Of a stretch of DNA of 9,947 nucleotides, positions 1 to 6,852 are shown piece after piece. The first letter of the stretch is position 1; the number at the start of each line of letters is the position of its first letter. The stretch spans positions 1 through 9,947 of the forward strand of contig JALWUB010000518.1 in the NCBI GenBank assembly GCA_026993275.1. The letters run 5' to 3'. The DNA is from Robiginitomaculum sp. Lineage in GTDB: Bacteria > Pseudomonadota > Alphaproteobacteria > Caulobacterales > Maricaulaceae. The notes beneath the pieces are model-generated. The model saw only the letters and a list, made by a program, of their open reading frames with translations, was not told the DNA's origin and did no database searches. A program made the position numbers and the translations under genes.

Positions 1-117
1 GCGGGCGCCAATGACCTTGTCCAGCCCCAGGGCGTAAAATGCAATCAGGGCCAGGGCGATCAGGGCCAGCGGGCCAAACCGGCGCGCCAGTCTGTGCACA
101 AGGGGGGAAAGCGGCAT
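1..117 (-). CDS. Membrane protein N-terminus, probable TVP38/TMEM64 (DedA-like) family (partial)
   Basis: Only the first 39 codons are present; the gene runs off the left edge. The start is the ATG at 117-115 on the minus strand. It follows a clear Shine-Dalgarno sequence GAAGGA at 128-123, five bases away. The translation has a basic N-terminus (residues 1-13, with HRLARR), then a hydrophobic helix at about residues 14-32 ending in YALGLDKVIG. A positive N-terminus followed by a helix closing with an 'ALGLDxxL' type phrase is the pattern I associate with TVP38/TMEM64 proteins, which are DedA-superfamily membrane proteins, some implicated in lipid scrambling or transport. That assignment rests on a short stretch and is an inference; it could be another small inner-membrane protein. 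The gene is divergent from rpmH, so its promoter must lie within about 118-233. Confidence 0.55.
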   Translation of the reverse strand, partial: MPLSPLVHRLARRFGPLALIALALIAFYALGLDKVIGAR

Positions 118-148
118 GTGATTCCTTCAGTCTTGTTCAGTGCGGCGC

Positions 149-176
149 TTGACGGATGCAACTGCTCTGGCATACA
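149..176 (+). promoter_or_regulatory. Candidate sigma-70-type promoter for rpmH-rnpA
   Basis: A TTGACG hexamer at 149-154 matches the usual alphaproteobacterial -35 well. A CATACA at 171-176, 16 bases downstream, is a weak -10 that keeps the ATA core. Transcription from here would start near 183 and leave a leader of about 50 bases before the rpmH start. The location, between two divergent genes and upstream of a ribosomal-protein operon, is where a promoter is expected. A TATACC at 211-216 is an alternative -10 but lacks a good -35. This call is based on the sequence only. Confidence 0.35.
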
Positions 177-233
177 AGCCGCCGCGCTTTCGCAATTTAT
201 CGCGCACCGTTATACCGTTATGGAGACAAGCCC

Positions 234-368
234 GTGAAACGCACATATCAGCCCAGCAAACTTGTGCGCAAGCGCCGTCACGGTTTTCGGGCCCGCATGG
301 CCACCAAGGCCGGGCGCCAGATTCTGGCCCGCCGCCGTGCCCGTGGCCGCAAGCATCTGAGCGCGTAA
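234..368 (+). CDS. rpmH: 50S ribosomal protein L34
   Basis: L34 is a small, very basic protein of the large ribosomal subunit. The 44-residue product begins [18 protein letters not shown], contains the RMATKAGR segment and ends in RGRKHLSA. This is the full-length, highly conserved L34 sequence, so identification is secure. The start is a GTG at 234, preceded by GGAG at 222-225 with eight bases of spacing. The same frame stays open upstream to an ATG at 156, but those extra 26 residues have no counterpart in L34, so the GTG is chosen. rnpA follows 15 bases after the stop, the classic rpmH-rnpA pairing that links ribosome and RNase P production. Confidence 0.97.
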   Translation: MKRTYQPSKLVRKRRHGFRARMATKAGRQILARRRARGRKHLSA

Positions 369-383
369 GCGCGGTTGACGCAC

Positions 384-758
384 ATGCGTCATGCCATACC
401 GCATCTGAAAGTCCGCCGCGAATTCCTGCATGTTGCAAAGGGCGCGTCTGTCGCCCGCCCCGGCGTGGTCGTGCAGGCCCGCCGCAGCAATGCGGCAAAC
501 AGCGCCAGCGCGCCGCGCGCCGGCTTCACCGCCAGCCGCAAGGTCGGCAATGCGGTGGTGCGCAATCGCTGCAAGAGACGCCTGCGGGCAGCAGTGCAAG
601 AGCTTTTGCTCCTTTATGGCCAGCCTGGCTGGGACTATGTGTTCATTGCCCGGGCCGGAACTGTCCGGCGCCGCTGGCAGGCCTTGCTTGACGATGTCAG
701 GACCGCCTTGATAAGCGTGCCACAAAAATCACCCCGCCGCGGCAAGGCCCGCGGCTGA
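384..758 (+). CDS. rnpA: Ribonuclease P protein component
   Basis: This is the protein subunit of RNase P, which helps the catalytic RNA (rnpB, not in this window) bind precursor tRNA and mature its 5' end. The 124-residue basic product has the family layout: an N-terminal LKVRREFLHVAKG segment with the aromatic residue of the leader-binding cleft, then GFTASRKVGNAVVRNRCKRR. In this segment the RNR signature (about residues 60-62) binds RNA and metal. A C-terminal WDYVFIARAG strand follows. The start is uncertain. ATG at 384 is chosen, but an in-frame TTG at 375 would add three residues and leave only six bases after the rpmH stop. Neither has a strong ribosome binding site, so translational coupling to rpmH is likely. 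The C-terminus (SPRRGKARG) is a basic tail. Confidence 0.95.
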   Translation: MRHAIPHLKVRREFLHVAKGASVARPGVVVQARRSNAANSASAPRAGFTASRKVGNAVVRNRCKRRLRAAVQELLLLYGQPGWDYVFIARAGTVRRRWQALLDDVRTALISVPQKSPRRGKARG

Positions 759-777
759 CCACAAGGACACGGCGCCC

Positions 778-2604
778 ATGGGCGAGCAACGTAATCTTTT
801 TCTCGCCATTGCGCTGGCGCTTGGCGTTTTGCTGATCTACCAGACCTTTGTCGTCAATCCGGCGGCAAAGCGCCAGCGCGCCCTGCAGCAGGCCGCCAAG
901 ATCAGCGCGCCGCAAAACCCGGCAGGCAATGCCGCCAAAGAGCAAGGCGCCAGCGCCGTGGTGCAAACCCGCGAGCAGGCCCTGGCCGCGCATCCGCGCG
1001 TGCCGATCCTGTCGGAACAGCTTGACGGCTCGATCAATCTTGACGGCGTGCGTTTCGATGACCTGTTCTTGCGCCAGTATCATGTTGACCTTGATCCGCA
1101 CAGCCCCGAAGTCAAACTGCTGGATCCGCGCAAATCCCGCGGCGGGTATTTTGCCGCGCTGATCTGGCGCGCCGCCGATGAGGGCGCCAGCAACACCCTG
1201 CCGGGCCTGAACAGCCGCTGGGAGCGGGTGTCGGGCAAGACACTGACCCCGCAAACGCCAGTGGTGCTGCGCTATAGCGCGCCGGACGGGCTGGTGTTCG
1301 AGCGCACCATCAGCATGGACGACAAGTACATGTTCACCATTGTGGACCGGGTGCGCAATACCGGCCAGGCGCCGCGCGCCATTGCCCCGGTTGGCATTGT
1401 CCGCCGCTATGGCAATCCCACGCAATTGCCCAAGACCGCCAGCCGCGAAGAGAAGATGAAAAACCGCTCCGGTTTCATCCTCCATCAGGGTGTGATCGGC
1501 GTTGTGGGCGATAAGCTGGTGGAATACAAATACCGCAAGCTGGCCAAGACCGGGCTGGTGACCAAGACCGGCACGGGCGGCTGGCTGGGCTTTACCGACA
1601 AATACTGGCTGACAGCGCTGATCCCGCCGCAGGATGCGGCGCTCACGGCGCAATTGCGCACCTTTCCCGCCAAGTCCGGCGACACGGTTTTCGAAGCGTC
1701 CTACCAGCTTGCGGGCATGCAGGTGGCCCCCGGCCAGAGTCTTGAGGTCAAGCAGAAATTCTTTGCCGGGGCCAAGCAATACAAGGTGTTGCAGGCCTAT
1801 GAGAAGGCAGAAGGCATAGAGCGTTTCGACATGGCCATTGACTGGGGCATTTTCTGGTTTCTGACCCGGCCCTATTTTGTCGCGCTGGACTTCTTTTATG
1901 GCCTGGTGGGCAATTTCGGCATTGCCATCATCCTGCTCACCCTGGTGATCAAGCTGCTGTTCTTCCCCATTGCCAACAAGTCTTATGCCTCGATGGCGCG
2001 GATGAAGGCATTGCAGCCGAAAATGGAAGAGCTGCGCGCCAAGTTCAAAGACGATCCGCAGCGCATGCAGCAGGAAACCATGGCGCTGTATCAGCGCGAA
2101 AAGGTCAACCCGCTGGGCGGCTGCCTGCCCATGCTGTTGCAGATCCCGGTGTTTTACGCGCTTTACAAGACCCTCTACATTTCCATCGAAATGCGCCAGG
2201 CGCCGTTTTTTGGCTGGATCAAGGATTTGTCCGCGCCGGACCCGACACATATCGGCAATCTGTTTGGCCTGCTGCCGTGGGATCCGACCCATGTGCCGGT
2301 GCTGGGCGCGATTCTGACGATTGGCATCTGGCCGCTGATCATGGGCCTGACCATGGGCGCGCAGCAATTGCTGAACCCGCCGCCAGCGGACCCGATGCAG
2401 CGGCGCATTTTCGCCTTCATGCCGGTGCTGTTCACCATCATGCTGGCGCCCTTCGCCGCCGGGCTGGTGATCTACTGGGCGTGGAACAACTTCCTCTCGC
2501 TGATTCAGCAATACGTCATCACCCGGCAAAACGGCGTCGAGACTCCGTTTGACAAGATCATTGCCCGCCTGTTTGGCAAATCCGGCAAGGGAGAGGCGTC
2601 CTGA
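778..2604 (+). CDS. yidC: Membrane protein insertase YidC (Oxa1 family)
   Basis: YidC inserts and folds inner-membrane proteins, alone or with the SecYEG translocon. The 608-residue product has the Gram-negative architecture. An N-terminal transmembrane helix lies at about residues 7-25, followed by a large periplasmic beta-sandwich domain at about 60-350. The C-terminal insertase core, from about 355, carries five helices. The signature region includes MARMKALQPKMEELRAKFKD and then VNPLGGCLPMLLQIPVFYALY. The groove residue equivalent to the E. coli arginine appears to be Lys392 here (phrase LVIKLLFFP), a basic substitution I regard as normal for alphaproteobacteria. The ATG follows AAGGA at 763-767 with ten bases of spacing. 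It lies 19 bases after rnpA, with no yidD between. The last four bases overlap the proposed engB start. Confidence 0.97.
   Translation: MGEQRNLFLAIALALGVLLIYQTFVVNPAAKRQRALQQAAKISAPQNPAGNAAKEQGASAVVQTREQALAAHPRVPILSEQLDGSINLDGVRFDDLFLRQYHVDLDPHSPEVKLLDPRKSRGGYFAALIWRAADEGASNTLPGLNSRWERVSGKTLTPQTPVVLRYSAPDGLVFERTISMDDKYMFTIVDRVRNTGQAPRAIAPVGIVRRYGNPTQLPKTASREEKMKNRSGFILHQGVIGVVGDKLVEYKYRKLAKTGLVTKTGTGGWLGFTDKYWLTALIPPQDAALTAQLRTFPAKSGDTVFEASYQLAGMQVAPGQSLEVKQKFFAGAKQYKVLQAYEKAEGIERFDMAIDWGIFWFLTRPYFVALDFFYGLVGNFGIAIILLTLVIKLLFFPIANKSYASMARMKALQPKMEELRAKFKDDPQRMQQETMALYQREKVNPLGGCLPMLLQIPVFYALYKTLYISIEMRQAPFFGWIKDLSAPDPTHIGNLFGLLPWDPTHVPVLGAILTIGIWPLIMGLTMGAQQLLNPPPADPMQRRIFAFMPVLFTIMLAPFAAGLVIYWAWNNFLSLIQQYVITRQNGVETPFDKIIARLFGKSGKGEAS
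2587..2596 (+). promoter_or_regulatory. Shine-Dalgarno sequence that fixes the engB CTG start
   Basis: The purine run AAGGGAGAGG sits inside the last codons of yidC and ends four bases before CTG at 2601. Its GGGAG core (2589-2593) is seven bases from that CTG, close to ideal. It is one of the strongest ribosome binding sites in the window, yet no ATG, GTG or TTG follows it at a suitable distance in the engB frame. This makes the CTG the likely initiation codon. Confidence 0.7.
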
Positions 2605-3236
2605 GCCAGGCCCCTTTCGATGCGGCGCAGATCGAGGCGGCGCGAAAGCTGTTCGCCCGGCCCTGCACCTTTGTGCGCGGCGTGGTGTCTATGCAGGACC
2701 TGCCGCAGAGCGATTTGCCGGAGGTCGCGTTTGCCGGACGCTCCAATGTCGGCAAGTCCAGCCTGCTGAATGCGCTGACGTTTCGCAAGAACCTGGCGCG
2801 CGCCTCCAACACGCCGGGGCGCACGCGCGAGCTCAATTTTTTCAATCTGGACGAGCGTCTGATGCTGGCTGACCTGCCCGGTTACGGCTATGCGCGCACA
2901 TCCCGGACCGCCATTGCCAAATGGAGCGCGCTGACGCGGGACTATCTGCGCGGCCGGGCGCAATTGCGCCGCGCCATCGTGCTGGTGGATTCGCGCCATG
3001 GCATCAAGCCGGCTGATCTGGAGGTCATGACCATGCTCGACGAGGCCGCCGTGGTCTATCAGGTCGTGCTCACCAAGGCCGACAAGATCAGCGAGCAGGC
3101 CCGGCAAAGCGTGCTGGAGCGCACCTGCAATGCCATTGCGCGGCGCCCGGCGGCGTTTGCGCGTGTCGGCCTGGTGTCGGCGCACAAGGGCACGGGCATG
3201 GAAACCTTGAGGGCCGAGCTTGCGGCCTTGCTGTGA
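2601..3236 (+). CDS. engB: Ribosome biogenesis GTP-binding protein EngB (YihA/YsxC), CTG start
   Basis: EngB is an essential TRAFAC-class GTPase needed for late assembly of the large ribosomal subunit. From CTG at 2601 it is 211 residues, the usual family length. Visible motifs are the P-loop GRSNVGKS (residues 46-53), G2 TPGRT, G3 DLPGYGYA (from 91), G4 TKAD (158-161) and G5 SAHKG (193-197). The first ATG/GTG/TTG in this frame is the GTG at 2673. It lacks a ribosome binding site and would cut away about 24 residues, beginning inside the first beta strand (CTFVRGV, equivalent to THFVMSA in E. coli). The region 2601-2672 translates to APFDAAQIEAARKLFARP, typical of alphaproteobacterial EngB N-termini. 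The CTG overlaps the yidC stop as CTGA, so translation is probably coupled. The family call is very sure; the CTG start is a strong inference. Confidence 0.93.
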   Translation: MSQAPFDAAQIEAARKLFARPCTFVRGVVSMQDLPQSDLPEVAFAGRSNVGKSSLLNALTFRKNLARASNTPGRTRELNFFNLDERLMLADLPGYGYARTSRTAIAKWSALTRDYLRGRAQLRRAIVLVDSRHGIKPADLEVMTMLDEAAVVYQVVLTKADKISEQARQSVLERTCNAIARRPAAFARVGLVSAHKGTGMETLRAELAALL

Positions 3237-3302
3237 GCGCGGCTTTCGTTTTCCGGCTTTTCGGCCTATCCTGAAGGGCCATCATTGCTTGACGAGTCGC
3301 AG

Positions 3303-4343
3303 ATGCGCACCCCTGTCTCTCTTGTCCGACTGTGCCTGACCGGCCTGCTCTGCCTCGGGGCGCTGGCACTGGCGCGCCCGGCCAGCGCGGCTGGCCAGCA
3401 GGCCTGCAATGAAACCAGTTACATTCTGTATCTGGCCCTGGGCATTCCTGAAAACGGCAAAGTGCGCCTAGAGGGCTGGACGCGCCTGCGCCCGGGCCAG
3501 TGCCGCACGGTTTTGCCCGCGCCGTTTGCGGCCAGGCCTTATTATGCCTATGCCTATTCGTCGCCGGTGCATGCGGGCGGGCGGCACCAGTGGGGCGGGC
3601 GGTTTCCCTTTTGTGTGAACATGAACGGGACGTTTTCCATGCTGGCGCCGGAGCGCTGCGACGGCCCGGGCCAGCAAATGCGCAAATTCGGCATGATCGA
3701 TGTCAATCCGCCCAATGGCGGCCGCACCCTGTTTTCCGAGCCCTCTGAATATGGTGCCCGCGCCGAACTGGCCGGCATCCAGCGCCTGCTCAAGGACAAT
3801 GGCTACCGGGTCCGTTCTGTCGATGGCTATAATGGCCGCCGCACCCGCGCCGCCATCCGCCGCTTTCTGGCCCAGCACAAGATCACGCGGCGCCCGGACA
3901 ATCCCGGGCTCATCGACGCGCTGGAAAAGGCCGCCCGGGACAATCTGGCGCTCACCGGCCTGCATGTATGCAACCAGACCAAGGCGCCGGTCTGGACCGC
4001 TTACGGGCGCCATATGGGGCGCAAATGGCTGAGCCGGGGCTGGTGGAAAATTGCGCCGCAAACCTGTTTGCCGCTGATTTCCGGCCTGCTGAAAGACAAG
4101 ACCGTTTATCTTTATGCGGGCAAGGAAGGCCGCAACGGGGAACAGCCCCTGCAAGCGGCCAGTGAAGAGTTCTGCGTGCTCGATGTCCTGTTTTCCATAG
4201 ACCGCAGGAAAGACTGCCAGCTGCGCGGTTTTGAAAGCCGCAAATTTGCGCTCTATCACAATACCACGGGCAAGGGGCTGACCATCACCCTGCACGATGC
4301 GGATTTTGCCAAGCCCAGGGCACTGGCCGGGCTGCGGCAATGA
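3303..4343 (+). CDS. Secreted DUF1036 protein with central peptidoglycan-binding-like domain
   Basis: The 346-residue product has an export signal: a basic start, a hydrophobic core at about residues 10-24 and a cleavage site near PASAA (29/30). The mature protein carries two divergent copies of DUF1036, at about 33-135 and 221-330. Each opens with a CN-x-T motif (Cys35 and Cys223) and contains a GW(T/W)xxxP segment, an aromatic Y-rich strand and a later FC. Paired cysteines suggest disulfides in the periplasm. Between the copies, residues 155-203 (IQRLLKDNGYRVRSVDGYNG, then RTRAAIRRF) match the peptidoglycan_binding_1 pattern. The role of DUF1036 is not known to me; envelope anchoring is an inference. 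ATG at 3303 is chosen because it gives a standard signal peptide. An in-frame TTG at 3285 has a better ribosome binding site (GAAGGG, 3273-3278). The stop overlaps the next start as ATGA. Confidence 0.85.
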   Translation: MRTPVSLVRLCLTGLLCLGALALARPASAAGQQACNETSYILYLALGIPENGKVRLEGWTRLRPGQCRTVLPAPFAARPYYAYAYSSPVHAGGRHQWGGRFPFCVNMNGTFSMLAPERCDGPGQQMRKFGMIDVNPPNGGRTLFSEPSEYGARAELAGIQRLLKDNGYRVRSVDGYNGRRTRAAIRRFLAQHKITRRPDNPGLIDALEKAARDNLALTGLHVCNQTKAPVWTAYGRHMGRKWLSRGWWKIAPQTCLPLISGLLKDKTVYLYAGKEGRNGEQPLQAASEEFCVLDVLFSIDRRKDCQLRGFESRKFALYHNTTGKGLTITLHDADFAKPRALAGLRQ

Positions 4344-5040
4344 AAACCCGGCTGCGCCAGAGCCAGGAATGGGTGTTTGACCTGGACAACACGCTGTATC
4401 CGCCGGAATCGGATGTGTTTTTCCAGATCGACCAGCGCATGACGCTGTATGTGGCACAGCTTCTGGGCCTGCCGCCGCAGGAGGCGCGCAAAAAGCAAAA
4501 GGCCTGGTATGCCCAGCATGGCACTACCCTGAGCGGCCTGATGGCCGAGCACCATGTCGATCCCGGACAGTATCTCGATTTTGTCCATGACATCGACCTT
4601 TCGGCGCTGTCCATGGACCTCGCCTTGCGCGAAGCCATTGCCGCCCTGCCCGGGCGCAAGATCGTCTTCACCAACGGCTCGCGCAACCATGCCCGCCGGG
4701 TCACCGCCGCGCGCGGGCTTGATGGCGTTTTCGACACCATTGTGGGTATCGAGGACACCGGTTTTGCCCCCAAGCCGCATCCGGATGCCTATGACTATCT
4801 CTTGAAGACGCTGAAGATAAACCCGCACCGGGCCGCCTTCATCGAGGATATGGAGCGCAATCTCAAACCGGCGCACAGTCTTGGCTTTGTCACCATTCTG
4901 GTGCATTCGGACAAGGACTGGAGCCATGAGCCCGAAGGCGCCCGCCCGGCGGCGGCCGGGGACCGTCACGACCATGTGCATTTCACCACCGGTGATCTGA
5001 CCGGATTCCTGCAACAGGCGATAAAGCCGGAGACGCAATA

Positions 5041-5041
<1 letters not shown>
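4340..5041 (+). CDS. HAD-superfamily hydrolase, pyrimidine 5'-nucleotidase-like
   Basis: The 233-residue protein has all four HAD motifs. Motif I is DLDNTLYP, with nucleophile Asp14 and acid/base Asp16. Motif II is FTNGS (Thr111). The motif III lysine is Lys145 in [11 protein letters not shown]. Motif IV is FIEDMERNL, with Glu169 and Asp170. The DLDNTLYP wording together with FTNGS is characteristic of the pyrimidine 5'-nucleotidase / Sdt1-like branch. That branch removes phosphate from UMP, CMP or related nucleotides in the cytoplasm, perhaps for housecleaning. The substrate cannot be read from the sequence. A helical cap lies between motifs I and II. The start overlaps the previous stop by four bases (ATGA) and has no clear ribosome binding site, so it is probably translationally coupled. 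In many alphaproteobacteria a gene of this type precedes dapD, as here. Confidence 0.88.
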
Positions 5042-5853
<812 letters not shown>

Positions 5854-5859
5854 TTATTT

Positions 5860-5899
5860 TTGCAAAGCCATCTCAAATTGGACAAAATGCGGGTATAGT
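5860..5899 (+). promoter_or_regulatory. Candidate promoter for the MotA/OmpA-like pair
   Basis: The 81 bases between dapD and the next gene are AT-richer than the surroundings and hold promoter-like hexamers. TTGCAA at 5860-5865 and CAAAAT at 5883-5888 are spaced by 17 bases. TATAGT at 5894-5899 is a better -10 on its own but has only TCTCAA at the correct distance upstream; TTGGAC at 5878-5883 is too close to it. This is the only roomy junction after the DUF1036 gene, so an independent promoter is plausible. Which hexamers are used cannot be decided from the sequence. Confidence 0.3.
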
Positions 5900-5934
5900 C
5901 CACCAATACGCAGGCCAGATTTGCGGGGAACACC

Positions 5935-6852
5935 ATGAGCACAGTCCAATCCTCCTCCATCCGTTTTACCGGACCGGGCCAGTATCTGGCCTGGATGCTG
6001 GGCTTTGTGATGCTGGTGGCGGCACTGATTTACGCCCTGCGCGATCAGATCATTACCGCCTTCAACAGCAACCGGGCCATTAACGGCCTGATTGTCGTGG
6101 TGTTCTTGCTGGCCGTGCTCTACACCTTCCGGCAGGTTCTGGCCATTGGCCCGGCGGCGCGCTGGGTGCGCAAGCTCAGCGCCGCTGATGATTTTTCAAC
6201 GCTGCACCGCCCGCCCGGCCTGATTGCGCCGATGGCGGTGCTGCTGTCCGAAACCCCCGGGCACTTGCAGCTTTCTGCGGCCTCGACCCGCTCCATCCTC
6301 GATGCAGTGTCCGCGCGCATGGCCGAATCGGGCGAGATCACCCGGTATCTGGGCCGCTTGCTGATCTTTCTGGGCCTGCTGGGCACCTTTTGGGGCCTGT
6401 TGCAGACCGTGGGCAGTGTTGGCGCGGCGGTCAGCGCGCTTTCTGGCAGTGCGGGCGGCCAGGCCGATATCGTTCAACTGATGAAGGCGCTGGAAGAGCC
6501 GATCAAGGGCATGGGCACGGCGTTTTCCTCCTCCCTGTTCGGGCTTGCCGGCTCGCTGGTCATCGGCTTTCTGGATTTGCAGGCCGGGCAGGCACAAAAC
6601 CGGTTTTTCAACGAAATCGAGGACTGGACCGCCACCATCAGCCGTGTCGCCGGGGCCAGCAAGGGCGCTGATCCGGGCACCCCGGCCTATACCTCCGCGC
6701 TGCTGGAGCAGGCGGCGGAAAATATCGGCTCGCTGGAGCGGGTGATTCGCCAAAGCGAGGAGCGCCGCTCCGCCGGGATCGAATCCCTGCGCGAGGAGAT
6801 CAAGATCTTGACCCGCACCATGATAGCCCTGTCCAAGGGCGAGAGGCCGTAA
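5935..6852 (+). CDS. MotA/TolQ/ExbB-type stator membrane protein (ZorA-like)
   Basis: The 305-residue protein has four predicted membrane helices at about residues 17-35, 49-66, 140-160 and 195-215. Helices three and four carry the MotA/TolQ/ExbB proton-channel pattern: LGLLGTFWGLLQTVG, then PIKGMGTAFSSSLFGLAGSL. Proteins of this superfamily form pentamers around a dimer of a MotB/ExbD/TolR/OmpA-type partner and convert ion flow into motion or force. After helix four comes a cytoplasmic tail of about 90 residues, with a probable coiled coil near the end (SLERVIRQSEERRSAGIESL). The ATG follows GGGGA at 5925-5929 with five bases of spacing. Its TAA overlaps the next ATG by one base, so the two subunits are co-translated. 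The tail is far shorter than that of a typical Zorya ZorA. The cellular role is not known; it could be an envelope-maintenance motor. Confidence 0.85.
   Translation: MSTVQSSSIRFTGPGQYLAWMLGFVMLVAALIYALRDQIITAFNSNRAINGLIVVVFLLAVLYTFRQVLAIGPAARWVRKLSAADDFSTLHRPPGLIAPMAVLLSETPGHLQLSAASTRSILDAVSARMAESGEITRYLGRLLIFLGLLGTFWGLLQTVGSVGAAVSALSGSAGGQADIVQLMKALEEPIKGMGTAFSSSLFGLAGSLVIGFLDLQAGQAQNRFFNEIEDWTATISRVAGASKGADPGTPAYTSALLEQAAENIGSLERVIRQSEERRSAGIESLREEIKILTRTMIALSKGERP

Noticed and set aside
156..233. An N-terminally extended L34 starting at ATG 156
   Set aside because: The extra 26 residues match nothing in L34, and the GTG at 234 has a proper ribosome binding site and yields the canonical protein.
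697..2529. A 610-codon open frame on the minus strand opposite yidC
   Set aside because: It mirrors the codon pattern of yidC in a GC-rich genome. Its translation is rich in His, Arg and Gln with no recognisable domain, and it runs antisense to a certain gene.
3468..5038. Two long minus-strand open frames (329 and 260 codons) opposite the DUF1036 and HAD genes
   Set aside because: They are antisense shadows of well-supported genes, have low-complexity basic translations and no ribosome binding sites of note.
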